A stretch of 64,000 bases of DNA from Glaciimonas sp. PAMC28666. GTDB lineage: Bacteria > Pseudomonadota > Gammaproteobacteria > Burkholderiales > Burkholderiaceae_D. Location: positions 3,782,001-3,846,000 of the forward strand of contig NZ_CP070304.1 in the NCBI RefSeq assembly GCF_016917355.1, written 5' to 3'. This document shows, piece after piece, positions 29,108-39,116 of the stretch. Each line of letters starts with the position of its first letter. Within the stretch, counting starts at the first letter, position 1. The position numbers and the translations under genes were made by a program. The notes beneath the pieces were generated by a model. It ran no database searches, was not told the origin of the DNA, and saw nothing but the letters and a program-made list of their open reading frames with translations.

Positions 29108-30217
29108 CTATTTTCGACGCATAAAGTTGAGTTTCTCGCGGTCGATTTCAACCCCGAGGCCAGGCTTGTTCGGAACCTGCAACATGAAGTCTTTATAGAC
29201 CAGCGGTTCGCACAATACTTCTTCGGTCAACAGCAACGGTCCGAACAATTCCGTGCCGTATGACAGGTCACTAAAAGTGGAAAATACATGGGCAGATGCC
29301 GCGGTCCCGATACCACCTTCCAGCATCGTTCCACCATACAAGCCAATCCCGGCCAATTGCGCAACGGTGGCAACTTGAATGGCAGGAATCAATCCGCCAG
29401 ATTGCGTGATCTTCACTGCGAATACATCCGCGCCGGCGATAGTCGCCAGATCGAATGCATCCAACGGACCGTGTAATGATTCGTCCGCCATCAGCGCGAC
29501 CGAAAAGCGACTAGCCAGACGCACCAGACCTGCCTTATTTTCTGCGCGGATCGGCTGTTCGATTAAATCGATACCGCCCGCCTCAAGCGCTGCAATGCCG
29601 TTGACAGCTTCCAGTTCGCTCCATGCCTGATTCACATCGACCCGTACGCTGACGTCAGCGCCGAGCGCTTTTTTGATGGCCAGGACATGGGCGACATCTT
29701 CTGCTACCGAACGCAAGCCAATTTTGAGCTTGAAAATCCGATGACGGCGCAGCGCAAGCATTTTTTCAGCCTCGGCAATGTCTTTGGTGGTGTCGCCGCT
29801 AGCCAACGTCCACGCCACCGGTAACGCATCGCGCACCCGTCCGCCCAACAGTTCGCTTAACGGCACGTTCAGCCGGCGCGCCTGGGCATCCAGCAACGCC
29901 GTTTCAATGGCGCATTTGGCAAACCGGTTGCCTTGAATAATTTTGCGGATTTTTGCCATCGCCTTGCCCACCTGGCTGGCATCCATGCCGATCAACAGCG
30001 GCGCTATATGCGTATCAATATTGGTCTTGATACTCTCAGGACTTTCTTCACCATAGCTCAAGCCGCCAATGGTGGTTGCCTCACCCCAACCTTCGATACC
30101 ATCCGCACAAAGCACACGCACCAGTACCAGTGTTTGCGCGTTCATGATCGCTACCGATAATTTGTGAGGACGTATCGTGGGAACATCAACAAGGATAGTT
30201 TCTATAGTTTTGATCAT
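29108..30217 (-). CDS. catB: Muconate cycloisomerase
   Basis: A 369-residue enolase-superfamily enzyme that turns cis,cis-muconate into muconolactone. Catalytic residues are Lys165 (FKLKIG), metal ligands Asp194 (VRVDVNQAW), Glu220 (LIEQP) and Asp245 (ADES). It is the first gene of the catBCA-benABCD-pcaD series; its start faces the LysR regulator gene across about 100 bp carrying the ATAC-N7-GTAT site. Confidence 0.93.
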   Translation of the reverse strand: MIKTIETILVDVPTIRPHKLSVAIMNAQTLVLVRVLCADGIEGWGEATTIGGLSYGEESPESIKTNIDTHIAPLLIGMDASQVGKAMAKIRKIIQGNRFAKCAIETALLDAQARRLNVPLSELLGGRVRDALPVAWTLASGDTTKDIAEAEKMLALRRHRIFKLKIGLRSVAEDVAHVLAIKKALGADVSVRVDVNQAWSELEAVNGIAALEAGGIDLIEQPIRAENKAGLVRLASRFSVALMADESLHGPLDAFDLATIAGADVFAVKITQSGGLIPAIQVATVAQLAGIGLYGGTMLEGGIGTAASAHVFSTFSDLSYGTELFGPLLLTEEVLCEPLVYKDFMLQVPNKPGLGVEIDREKLNFMRRK

Positions 30218-30271
30218 ATTTTATTTGTATAATTAAACGAATAACAGTAGATTAATCCACGCAAATACGCC

Positions 30272-30314
30272 CGTCCAACACCGATTAGCTATCGATTCAA
30301 TACTTTTTAGGTAT
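30272..30314 (+). promoter_or_regulatory. BenM/CatM-like operator between catB and its regulator
   Basis: ATAC-TTTTTAG-GTAT (30300-30314) matches the BenM/CatM dyad exactly. It ends 4 bases before the regulator's ATG, which suggests autorepression as well as control of catB. The 43-bp block is shared with 16263-16305. Confidence 0.75.
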
Positions 30315-30318
30315 AAAT

Positions 30319-31233
30319 ATGGAACTGCGCCACTTACGTTACTTCGTTGCTGTTGCAGAGGAGAAAAACTTTACGCGTGCTTCTAAAAGGCTATTTATCG
30401 CGCAGCCGCCGTTAAGTCGCCAGATACAGCAGCTGGAAGAGGAGTTAGAGGTTTCGTTGTTTGAGAGAGGGTCTCGACCGCTTCAACTCACGGAAGCCGG
30501 ACGTTTCTTCTACGCGCATGCGCAGCAACTGCTGGGCAAGGCAGCCGACCTGAAGTCGATGACGCAACGTGTTGGGAAAATTGAAAGGGTACTTTCGATC
30601 GGGTTTGTTGCATCAACGCTCTACGGATTATTGCCAAAAATCATCCGACGATTCCGCTCGGAATATCCCTCGGTTGAGATTAGCCTGCATGAAATGACCA
30701 CCATGCAGCAAATCAAGGCGCTGAAGGATGGCAGTATTGATCTTGGATTTGGGCGAATCAGATATGAAGATCCGGATGTGCGTCGAATTATATTGCGTGA
30801 GGAACGATTGATAGTGGCGTTGCCTGCAGGACATCCTCTGACCGGTTTCGGGAATCAACTCAATCTTAAAGATTTGATTGCTGAAACGCTAATTATTTTT
30901 CCCAAGGCACCACGCCCAAGTTTTGCTGATCAGGTGTTATCTGCATTTAGCGACCGCGCAATCAAGCTCGAGAAAATTATCGAGGTGAGAGAGCTGCAGA
31001 TTGCGATCGGCCTTGTTGCAGCCGGGCAAGGCGTCGCGATTGTCCCCGCGAGCCTGCAAGGGATGAAGCGGGAAGACGTCAGTTATATGGAGCTGGAGGA
31101 CAAGAACACCACTTCCCCGATCATTTTCAGCGTACGGATGGCGGATCAATCAGTGGAGTTGGGTCAACTGCTGCGATTGATCTACGATATTTATGATGCG
31201 GAAAATATTCCACATGTGAAGGAATCGTTATGA
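30319..31233 (+). CDS. catR: LysR regulator of benzoate/catechol genes (BenM/CatM/CatR type)
   Basis: A 304-residue LysR protein closely resembling Acinetobacter BenM/CatM from the first residue (MELRHLRYFVAVAEEKNFTRASKRL, AQPPLSRQIQQLEEELEVSLFERGSRPLQLTEAG). The N-terminal winged helix covers residues 1-60; the two-domain effector part contains RIGFVASTL-like and GLVAAGQGVAIVPASLQ stretches typical of this branch. It would respond to cis,cis-muconate, possibly also benzoate, and bind the operators at 30300-30314 and 16291-16305. Whether it corresponds to BenM (two effectors) or CatM (one) cannot be decided by eye. Confidence 0.87.
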   Translation: MELRHLRYFVAVAEEKNFTRASKRLFIAQPPLSRQIQQLEEELEVSLFERGSRPLQLTEAGRFFYAHAQQLLGKAADLKSMTQRVGKIERVLSIGFVASTLYGLLPKIIRRFRSEYPSVEISLHEMTTMQQIKALKDGSIDLGFGRIRYEDPDVRRIILREERLIVALPAGHPLTGFGNQLNLKDLIAETLIIFPKAPRPSFADQVLSAFSDRAIKLEKIIEVRELQIAIGLVAAGQGVAIVPASLQGMKREDVSYMELEDKNTTSPIIFSVRMADQSVELGQLLRLIYDIYDAENIPHVKESL

Positions 31234-31480
31234 ATTGGTTCGGGACACGTTGTCCGGGACACGTCGTCCGCTGCTTGGCAGCGGGAAGGGCGGGATGGCG
31301 GGATGTCGAGACGGTGAGATGGTGAGATCCCTTTGCTCCAAGCCAAAACACCCTGTCATTCCGGGACGGTCGTAAAATATTTCCTTACTTACATCGCTGA
31401 CAGATAAATGTCCCAAAAGAGAGCGGCCAAAATAGCGCCGGTTCTGCCGGTTCTTGCGTTCCTTGCGTTCCTTGCGTTCC

Positions 31481-33124
31481 TCAGATTGTTGGCAACACGT
31501 AATCTGCGAACTGTTCGCGCAACTTCTTTTTCAGAATCTTTCCGGTTGCACCCATGGGCAATGCATCAATGAAAACCACGTCGTCGGGTGTCCACCATTT
31601 GGCGATTTTTCCTTCGTAAAAGGCGACTAATTCGTCTCGCCCCAACTCTACGTTCGGCTTCTTCACGACCACCAATAACGGACGCTCATCCCACTTCGGG
31701 TGTTTGACTGCAATGCAGGCGGCCATGAAAACGGCGGGATGCGCCATCGCGATGTTTTCGAGATCGATCGAGCCGATCCATTCGCCGCCGGACTTGATGA
31801 CATCTTTGTCGCGGTCGGTAATATTCAGGTAGCCATCGGCATCAATATTGGCGATATCACCGGTCGGAAACCATCCGTGTCCGTCAGCGTCCATTTTAAG
31901 GTCAAGCTTGTCTTCACTTTTGAAGTAGCTGCTGACGACCCAGGGTCCGCGCACCAGTAATGCACCGGAAGTTTTCCCGTCCCATGGAAGCGCAGTTCCT
32001 TCCTCGTCGACGACTTTCATGTCCACGCCAAAAACCGCACGTCCCTGTTTCGCCTGAACGGCGTAGCGTTCCTCCAGACTGGTTTCTAATTGCCTTGATT
32101 TGAACGCACATACGGTGCCGAGCGGACTCAGTTCTGTCATACCCCACGCGTGCAAAACATGCACCCCAAAGGTATCCTGAAACTTGCGTAGCATGGCAGG
32201 TGGACAGGCCGCGCCGCCGATAACGGTGCGTTTCATCGTCGAAAATGTCAGGCCGTTCGTTTCCATGTAACTCAACAAACCTTGCCAGATGGTCGGTACT
32301 CCGGCTGACATTGTCACCTGTTCCGTTTCGAGTAACTCATGCAATGATTTTCCATCCATTCCGGCCCCTGGAAACACCAGCTTGGCGCCGACCATGCAGG
32401 CGACATAGGGAAGGCCCCACGCATTGACGTGAAACATCGGAACCACTGGCAAAATAACGTCGAGGGCGGAACAGTTCAAGGTGTCTGGCAACGCCGCTGC
32501 ATAGGTATGTAATAGCGTAGAGCGATGGCTATAAAGGACGCCTTTCGGGTTGCCGGTTGTGCCTGAGGTATAACACAGGGCAGAGGCGGTTTCTTCGTCA
32601 AATGTAGGCCAGGTATAGTCGTCCGACGCGGCATCCATCAGGTCTTCGTAGCACAACAGGTTGGCGATGCCCGTGTCCTGCGGCATGTGCGCGCGGTCGG
32701 TCATGGCGATGAACGCCTTCACCGTTGGGCAATGCGCTGCGATTAATTTAATTGTCGGCAAGAAGGTGAGGTCAAAGCAGATATATTGATCTTCCGCGTG
32801 ATTCGCAATATAGGCGACTTGCTCCGCATGCAAACGCGGGTTGATCGTATGAATGATCGCGCCCATGCCGGATATTGCATAATACAGCTCAAGGTGCCGA
32901 TAACCGTTCCAGGCCAATGTCGCGACACGGTCGCCGTCCTTAACGCCAAGCCCGGTCAGCACGTTGGCCATTTGACGCGTACGACGGTGACATTCGCGGT
33001 ACGTATACCGATGAATATCTCCCTCGACCCGACGCGACACAATTTCTGTATCGCCATGATGACGATCAGCGTGCACTATTAACGTTGAAATGAGTAACTT
33101 CCCGGACATCATCAAACCACGCAT
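31481..33124 (-). CDS. Acyl-CoA synthetase (AMP-forming, medium/long chain)
   Basis: A 547-residue ANL-superfamily ligase that activates a carboxylic acid as CoA thioester via an acyl-adenylate. The P-loop-like motif is [16 protein letters not shown], the second motif [14 protein letters not shown], the hinge motif [34 protein letters not shown], and the C-terminal catalytic Lys is in [23 protein letters not shown] precedes the ATG at 33124. The sequence type is that of AlkK-like fatty acyl-CoA synthetases. The neighbours (porin, MFS, hydroxyacyl-type SDR, AraC) suggest it starts degradation of an exogenous acid. Confidence 0.87.
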   Translation of the reverse strand: MRGLMMSGKLLISTLIVHADRHHGDTEIVSRRVEGDIHRYTYRECHRRTRQMANVLTGLGVKDGDRVATLAWNGYRHLELYYAISGMGAIIHTINPRLHAEQVAYIANHAEDQYICFDLTFLPTIKLIAAHCPTVKAFIAMTDRAHMPQDTGIANLLCYEDLMDAASDDYTWPTFDEETASALCYTSGTTGNPKGVLYSHRSTLLHTYAAALPDTLNCSALDVILPVVPMFHVNAWGLPYVACMVGAKLVFPGAGMDGKSLHELLETEQVTMSAGVPTIWQGLLSYMETNGLTFSTMKRTVIGGAACPPAMLRKFQDTFGVHVLHAWGMTELSPLGTVCAFKSRQLETSLEERYAVQAKQGRAVFGVDMKVVDEEGTALPWDGKTSGALLVRGPWVVSSYFKSEDKLDLKMDADGHGWFPTGDIANIDADGYLNITDRDKDVIKSGGEWIGSIDLENIAMAHPAVFMAACIAVKHPKWDERPLLVVVKKPNVELGRDELVAFYEGKIAKWWTPDDVVFIDALPMGATGKILKKKLREQFADYVLPTI

Positions 33125-33477
33125 AGCTTCTCCTCTTTTTTTTATAATAAAATCACGGAACAGGACGATTTTGTCTGTTTTTGTCTGTTTTTGTCTGTTT
33201 TTTTCTATCTATGCTGCGAGAACCAATTTTTTACAGCACTGTCCGGTCTCTTCGCCTGACCCTCGCGCATAGAACTGCACCATTCAGCATGCATCAATCG
33301 AAGTTCGAATGCGCCGTTGATAGTAGTACGGGTACGTTGAGGTTTTGTCTTTGTCTGCAAGAATACAGCGTTTCGGGTGCTCTGGAACATCATCGGGCAG
33401 ACTTTTAAAAAAGGGGATAAATGCCTAAAAGTGCGGCACTTTCCCCTTGTTCACGGATGCAACCTGATCAGACCGGC
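33125..33477. other. Intergenic stretch with short tandem repeat
   Basis: Lies upstream of the acyl-CoA ligase and downstream of the porin. It includes three tandem copies of a 10-base unit (TTTTTGTCTG) around 33170-33200 followed by a T-run. No gene was recognised. Confidence 0.5.
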
Positions 33478-34632
33478 TTAGAAGTTGTGTCGAATGCCGA
33501 ACGCGAGGGCTTTGACGGTGGATCCCGGTGCGGCTGCGGCCACGGCCGGGTCGCTGGCAACCAGCGCGAAGGCAGCGGTCGCGTTGTTCTTCAGCATGCC
33601 GGATGAGGCGTAGAGGGATGTTTGCTTGGATAGCGGATAGACATAACTCAAGGCAAAAACGGTGCCTTTCTGGGGCGCGCCGACCGCCGCATCCTGGCGC
33701 ATACGTTGCAACTCCACCAGCACGGTGCCGGTTCCCAACGTCGCGGTCCCTCCTAACCAAACATCACTGGTATTACTATGGGCGATTGGCTGCTTTGCCT
33801 GAAAATATCCGCCGGCAATAGAAAAATTGCCGAAAATATATTTGGCACCAACGCTCGTATCCTTGCGAATCCCGGTGGCCCCGGTGAAGACGGCCGCGGT
33901 CCCGGCGCCCGCTACAGTCGGTAACTGAAGTTGTTGATAGGCCCCGGAGACTAAAAATCCTCCAGTCAGGTAACGGCCCGAAACGGCCCACATCTGGTTC
34001 GCGTCTTTCGGAGCGGCACCTGCGCCGCCGGCACTTTCAGATCCTAAACTAAACATTGCGCGCCCCTGGAATCCACTCATCTCGGGAGACACGTAAAAGA
34101 TTGCATTGCTGGCGCGTCCAAACCGGTCAGAGCCGGTACCGGATAGAAGAACGACCTCCTGAACGTTGCCGTACAAGCCCAACTTTTGAACGTCAGTATC
34201 CAGAAGCGACCAATACAGCGGGGTATAGTCGCGGCCTACGGAAACGCTGCCGAAGTTTCCTTCCAGACCAACGTAAGAGCGCCGATTGAACAGACCGGCG
34301 ATAGATGCACCACCTGGCGCGGTCGGCGTGGCGGTTGAGGGATTACCGGCGTATGTCTTGAGTGCACCGGTATCGCTATCGAAACCCGCTTCCAGCTGAA
34401 ATTTTGCTTTTAATCCGCCACCGAGATCTTCTGATCCCTGAAAGCCCCAACGCGAGGGCACCAATACGCCTGAGGTCACTGATAGCGCGTTCGACGCCTT
34501 GGGAGCGGCGGCACCATTGTCGGTATAGGCAACACCCGCGTCGACGGTGCCATAAAATGTGACGTTTGACTGGGCATAGCTGGCAGTCGAAAGGGTGGCG
34601 AGGATGGCGAGGGATAAGAATGATTTAAGCAT
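33478..34632 (-). CDS. Gram-negative porin (second copy of family)
   Basis: A 384-residue Burkholderiales-type porin with signal peptide MLKSFLSLAILATLSTASYAQ, first strand SNVTFYGTVDAGVAYTDNG, the GFQGSEDLGGGLKAKFQLEAGF hallmark, NRRSYVGLEGNFGSVSVGRDYTPLYW and C-terminal IRHNF. It differs clearly from the porin at 13456. It lies between a ligase and an MFS permease on the same strand and may be the uptake pore of that unassigned pathway. AT-rich sequence with long T-runs lies upstream (34690-34770). Confidence 0.88.
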   Translation of the reverse strand: MLKSFLSLAILATLSTASYAQSNVTFYGTVDAGVAYTDNGAAAPKASNALSVTSGVLVPSRWGFQGSEDLGGGLKAKFQLEAGFDSDTGALKTYAGNPSTATPTAPGGASIAGLFNRRSYVGLEGNFGSVSVGRDYTPLYWSLLDTDVQKLGLYGNVQEVVLLSGTGSDRFGRASNAIFYVSPEMSGFQGRAMFSLGSESAGGAGAAPKDANQMWAVSGRYLTGGFLVSGAYQQLQLPTVAGAGTAAVFTGATGIRKDTSVGAKYIFGNFSIAGGYFQAKQPIAHSNTSDVWLGGTATLGTGTVLVELQRMRQDAAVGAPQKGTVFALSYVYPLSKQTSLYASSGMLKNNATAAFALVASDPAVAAAAPGSTVKALAFGIRHNF

Positions 34633-34976
34633 GTTGCTGTCTCCGAATTGTTATGAATTTCTTGTAGAAGAAGTACGGTGAATTTCACCTGTTTTTTTTC
34701 GAATTAAACACGATTTCAAGTACGATTTTTTTTGACGATAAAGCGACTTGTTTGCGCTTTTTTTTTTACGATTTTTCGATGTAGCTCAACCTGATCGGTG
34801 CCTTTTGCAAAGCGTGAAGCGCGTTTTCCCCGACGGGTAGTGATTCGTCAAAATTACCGATTCTGGAATAGACGGTGAGCAAGCTCGCAGACAACGTCAG
34901 GGCGCTCTGATTTGTTCTCTCAGTTAGTCTGCGGCATTCGATTCCGTTTGCTAAAAAACGACGCGCTTCGTGGCTA

Positions 34977-36323
34977 TCAACAGGCGCTAGCTGATGCTTC
35001 AATCACCGTCGCATCGGCAGATGTCGAGAAGCTGTTAGAACGTATCAGCCTGGCCAGGATGGGCACCAGACAAAGGCCAAGCAAGGATGCAGCAACGGCG
35101 ACATATAGTCCTGAGTCGCTGCGTCCCGACGACGCTTCGGCGAGGCCAAATAGATAGGGGCCGACAAATCCACCGATAAGCCCGATGGTATTGATGAACG
35201 CGAGACCAGCTGCGGCTTGAACGCCCTGTAATCTTTTCATCGCGACACTCCAATAAAGGGGCAAAATACCGCCGCCAAAAAAAGCCGTTACGATGAAAAT
35301 AGCGATCTTTCCGACATGATTGGTTGTAAGAATTAAAGTCATTGCGCTGATAGCGAAGCCTGCGGTCAAGATACCCAGCGACATGGCATCGCGGCCAAAG
35401 CGTCGATGAATACGGGGCAAAATAAGCACACCTAGCAGGACCCCGACACCGATGCTGCTTGACAGCAGACCGACCAGAAACGGTTGTTTAATCTGCATTT
35501 GCATAATGATGGACGGGGTAAAGAAGACCAGACCCAGAAACGCCACCTGGTTAAAGAAGTAGATTAGTCCAATAAGGATCGTTGTCGGACTGGTCAATGC
35601 CGATAGCCAATTTTTGGTGTATCCGTGCGTTTGCCCTTGTTGATCCTGCTGATTTGCATTTTTTTCCAGGAGACTAGCTTCGGCCCCGGTCAGCCATGGT
35701 GCATCACTCGGACGCTCGGGCAGCTTGAACCAAAGGAATATCCCCACGAAAATCGTTGGTAAACCTTCAAGCAGAAATAGCCATTGCCATCCGTGCAGGC
35801 CGCCTATTCCGTCCATCTGCATCAAAGCCCCACCAATTGGATTACCAAGCGTCAGTGCTAATGCGGGTGCGATGTAGATCCAACCGACCACAACTCCACG
35901 GTCCTTTGGCGCAAACCATAATGTCACCATGTACATCAGCGCAGGGAACAAGCCGGCCTCAGCGGCACCTAACAGTATGCGAAGTACATAAAAGGAAAAT
36001 TCGCCCTGGATGAACATCATCGAAGCAGAAAGCGCTCCCCACGTGACGGCGATTCTCGCAATCCAGCGGCGCGGTCCAACCCGGTGGGCCATCAGATTAC
36101 TGGGGACATCGAGTAATGCATAGGCTAAAAAGAAGATTCCGGCACCAATGCCGTAAGAGGCGGCGCTAATTCCCAGATCAATAGCGAGATGCGCTTTGGC
36201 AAGGGAAACGTTGGTGCGATCCAAAAAGGACATGAAATAAATCACACACATTAAAGGGATCAGTCGTGTCATCGCCTTTCTGGTGGCGAGGTGGTGGGCA
36301 AGATCGAAATCATTTTTCATCAT
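34977..36323 (-). CDS. MFS transporter, anion:cation symporter family
   Basis: A 448-residue twelve-helix permease of the ACS family (phthalate, tartrate, glucarate and similar organic anions). It opens with RKAMTRLIPLMCVIYFMSFLDRTNVSLAKAHLAIDLGIS, the hallmark TM1 of the family, and has a mid-loop at residues about 200-235. It probably imports the acid activated by the nearby acyl-CoA ligase. Which anion is used cannot be read from the sequence. Confidence 0.85.
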   Translation of the reverse strand: MMKNDFDLAHHLATRKAMTRLIPLMCVIYFMSFLDRTNVSLAKAHLAIDLGISAASYGIGAGIFFLAYALLDVPSNLMAHRVGPRRWIARIAVTWGALSASMMFIQGEFSFYVLRILLGAAEAGLFPALMYMVTLWFAPKDRGVVVGWIYIAPALALTLGNPIGGALMQMDGIGGLHGWQWLFLLEGLPTIFVGIFLWFKLPERPSDAPWLTGAEASLLEKNANQQDQQGQTHGYTKNWLSALTSPTTILIGLIYFFNQVAFLGLVFFTPSIIMQMQIKQPFLVGLLSSSIGVGVLLGVLILPRIHRRFGRDAMSLGILTAGFAISAMTLILTTNHVGKIAIFIVTAFFGGGILPLYWSVAMKRLQGVQAAAGLAFINTIGLIGGFVGPYLFGLAEASSGRSDSGLYVAVAASLLGLCLVPILARLIRSNSFSTSADATVIEASASAC

Positions 36324-36485
36324 TTTGTCTCCGTAGAACTACGCATATCTTTTTTGTTTTGGTTGGTGAAATCAATGGCGTTTGTATGTGTCTATTCAAA
36401 TACTGTGTGGTCGGTTTACTAGATGGCTACTGATTGCTGGTTATTGTATTTTCAAAGATTGGCTTTGATTAAACTGTGCCATCCT

Positions 36486-37415
36486 TCAAAGAATATCTTG
36501 ACGCGGGGATTGAAAATGTCTTTCCTGAGATGCCGCTTTCGCCAGGTCTGTGTATTTCTTTGTCTGCGCAAATGCGCTGGGAAATGTTTGCATATCCACC
36601 AGACTTGCCATCTGCTCAAACCGGGCGGAAAGCTGCTCCGGTGTGCGCTCTTCCGGCGGTAGGTAAATGCCATCGCTTTCCAGGAGATGTACAACAGCAT
36701 ATGCGCCAGCGCCAGCGCTGAGCATAACCTTTGACGGCGCGCTTTCGCTCGTCAAAAAAAGCACGGCGGGACTGACGGATTCCGGCGTGGCTAATAGCGA
36801 GATATCGGGGCTCAATAAGCCCTCCGTCATCGCCGTCGCTGCGGTAGGTACCAAAACATTGATACGGATGTTATTTTTTGCGCCCTCGATATGCAGCACA
36901 TTCATGAGGCCGACCATCGCGGCCTTTGCCGCACCATAGTTAGCCTGACCAAAATTTCCAAACAGACCGGAGCCGGAGGAAGTAAGCAAGATTCGTCCGT
37001 AATTCTGGTCGCGCATTGTTTGCCATACGGCCTTGGTACAATTTGCAGCACCGCCCAAATGGACCTTTACTACCAGATCGAAATCGTCCATGGTCATCTT
37101 GGCGAATGATTTATCGCGAAGAATGCCGGCGTTGTTGATCAAGATGTCGATACGCCCCCAGGCCGCCATCACCTCGGCAACCATTGCACGGACCTGGTCA
37201 ACGTCACTGACGTCAGCGCCGGATGCCATGGCGAGTTGACCGCTATGGCGAATCTCTTCTACGACCGCCATCGCAGCGTCCGAGGGTTCACCGTTTGCGC
37301 CCAGATCGTTGATGACAACCCGTGCCCCGCGCGCAGCCAGCGCTAGTGCATGGCTTCGACCTAAACCGTTGGCGGCGCCAGTAACTATGGCGATACGATT
37401 ATTGAAGCTAATCAT
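36486..37415 (-). CDS. Short-chain dehydrogenase, hydroxyacyl-CoA dehydrogenase-like
   Basis: A 309-residue SDR with NAD motif VTGAANGLGRSHALALA, VINDLGANGE (Asp specificity for NAD), NNAGILRDKSFAKM, catalytic Ser (LLTSSGSGLFGNFGQ) and YGAAKAA. The NDLG and GILRDKSF stretches are typical of the 3-hydroxyacyl-CoA dehydrogenase part of peroxisomal-type multifunctional enzymes (HSD17B4 group), so a beta-oxidation-like step on a CoA ester is likely. A C-terminal extension of about 60 residues follows the core. 162 bp separate it from the MFS gene downstream. Confidence 0.82.
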   Translation of the reverse strand: MISFNNRIAIVTGAANGLGRSHALALAARGARVVINDLGANGEPSDAAMAVVEEIRHSGQLAMASGADVSDVDQVRAMVAEVMAAWGRIDILINNAGILRDKSFAKMTMDDFDLVVKVHLGGAANCTKAVWQTMRDQNYGRILLTSSGSGLFGNFGQANYGAAKAAMVGLMNVLHIEGAKNNIRINVLVPTAATAMTEGLLSPDISLLATPESVSPAVLFLTSESAPSKVMLSAGAGAYAVVHLLESDGIYLPPEERTPEQLSARFEQMASLVDMQTFPSAFAQTKKYTDLAKAASQERHFQSPRQDIL

Positions 37416-37832
37416 TCGATCCTTTTAGAATTTGAAATTGACGAAAGATGATTGTATAAATATTAATTTTATTTGTTCTCTTGCTACGTTCGCTACGTTG
37501 CTAGCTTGGGTCCATCCCGTTCAACAGGCTAAGCAGCGGAAGATCAAACGTAATAAGGTGGATTTGATGCAGCGTGATCGGAGTATAGAAGTGTATTAAC
37601 CCGGCGAAGGTCGCAGATCAAGCCAACAACATGGCTTAACGTGCCATATATAGCGTGTGTTTTTTAAAGGCGATGACCGCCTGCCATCCGACTGCAACGG
37701 GCGTGGCCGGGTGGTGTTTCAGGGACCAAGGCGCAGGTTTTCCATGTCAGGATTCGGACACGCGGGTGATTTTCCGGTTAGATGAGGGCAAAGTGAGGGA
37801 CGGAACGCTAACGTATTGCAGGCTCAGAACTG
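37416..37832. other. Intergenic stretch, no gene recognised
   Basis: 417 bp between the SDR start and the AraC stop. It should contain the SDR promoter. I found no convincing coding frame or structured RNA. Confidence 0.45.
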
Positions 37833-38864
37833 TTATTCCTCTGTGGTGTTCCTGTAGGCGCGTGGCGTAACCCCGGTCCAGAGCCGAAAGGCGCGATAAA
37901 AAGAGGAGGGATCTTCAAAACCGAGATCATGCGCAATCTGCGCCACCGTATCTTTGGAATGGGCCAGTCGGTCAATGGCAATATCGCGGCGTAAATCATC
38001 CTTGATCTCCTGAAAGCTCTGCCCTTCATTGGCGAGACGGCGCGCCATGGTTCTTACTGAAACACGCAGTGCGAGTGAAACGTCGGTAAGTGTTGGAGTA
38101 CTAGGGTTGGTGTCCAGCAAGTATTGCCGTACGTCACTTCTTGCCGGATGGGCGCTGACGGCGGGGTGCAGCCAGTCTCTGGGTTGACGCGCCAGGAATG
38201 AACGCATTTCAGACTCGTTTCGCTGCACTTTAATATCGAGCAACGATGCCTCAAAAGTCATCTGTGCTTTCTTCTGATCAAAGTACAGTTTGCAGGGGAA
38301 AAGCAAGCTCAAATCTTCAAAATAATGCGGTTTCCCTACCGTAAAATCGACCCTGACCATAGGGAGATTACGGCCTATTAGCCAAGACGCAAGGCCATGT
38401 ATGACCTTCAAATTGAGCGCAATCGCCATGGGATTAAAACCGGGCGATGTTGCATTCGGTTCGACGGACAACGTACCGAATATCGGTCCACGATGTAATA
38501 GCAATTCATAATCGTCGTTGAACAGTCTGGAAAACCGGCTGTAACGGTGAATTGCCGTGCCGATCGTGGGTGCCGACATCATCGCCATCAGGGCATATTT
38601 CATGGCACCGACCGGTACGCGGCGCGACAACAAGCCGGGAGTTTCATCATCCATATGGGTTGCTATCTGACGATACAGCACCGAAAACTGTTTTTCGGTA
38701 ATTCTTGTGCGCGGCGCTTTGATCGTCTCGGGTGAAATGTCGGCATCATGCAGGAATTTTTGTAGCGCGCCCGAATCTAGCCCGGTTGCCTCCAAAAATG
38801 CGGAGACAAAATGCGACGAGAAGGTCAGCGCTCTAACTCGTTTTTTTTGAGGATGAGTGTTCAT
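37833..38864 (-). CDS. AraC family regulator (OruR-like, N-terminal arabinose-binding-like domain)
   Basis: A 343-residue activator. Residues about 20-200 form the ligand domain seen in OruR/ArgR-like AraC proteins (FVSAFLEATGLDSGALQKFLHDADISPE... at the start), and the C-terminal 100 residues carry two helix-turn-helices (TLTDVSLALRVSVRTMARRLANEGQSFQEIKDDLRRDIA and DTVAQIAHDLGFEDPSSFYRAFRLWTGVTPRAYR). It is upstream of the SDR/MFS/porin/ligase group on the same strand and probably regulates it; the effector is unknown. Confidence 0.85.
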   Translation of the reverse strand: MNTHPQKKRVRALTFSSHFVSAFLEATGLDSGALQKFLHDADISPETIKAPRTRITEKQFSVLYRQIATHMDDETPGLLSRRVPVGAMKYALMAMMSAPTIGTAIHRYSRFSRLFNDDYELLLHRGPIFGTLSVEPNATSPGFNPMAIALNLKVIHGLASWLIGRNLPMVRVDFTVGKPHYFEDLSLLFPCKLYFDQKKAQMTFEASLLDIKVQRNESEMRSFLARQPRDWLHPAVSAHPARSDVRQYLLDTNPSTPTLTDVSLALRVSVRTMARRLANEGQSFQEIKDDLRRDIAIDRLAHSKDTVAQIAHDLGFEDPSSFYRAFRLWTGVTPRAYRNTTEE

Positions 38865-39116
38865 GTGAAGTGGAGATTACACTTAAACAGAATGACAGTG
38901 ATTTCTTTTTAATCTGCCGGCGACTTTACGCATTTGCTAAATAATTACAATTAAAGCAATGTGTTTGGCGTATTGCCACAATGCGAAGACACGCGTGATT
39001 TTATATGCTGCTAAAACGACGCTGAAAAATGCTAACGGTATTGAAAGCTTCCACACTTCCGCGCAACGTGGAGGTGCTGTAATGCGCAACTATCATCTTT
39101 AATCCCGGAGACGTAA

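Noticed and set aside
31234-31480. Short G-rich and TTGCG repeats after the cat regulator
   Set aside because: Tandem 14-mers and 10-mers are present, but no fold or coding function could be supported.
34766-35002. Minus-strand 78-codon frame overlapping the end of the MFS gene
   Set aside because: No recognised domain, no good ribosome-binding site, and it overlaps the 3' end of a secure gene; probably chance.
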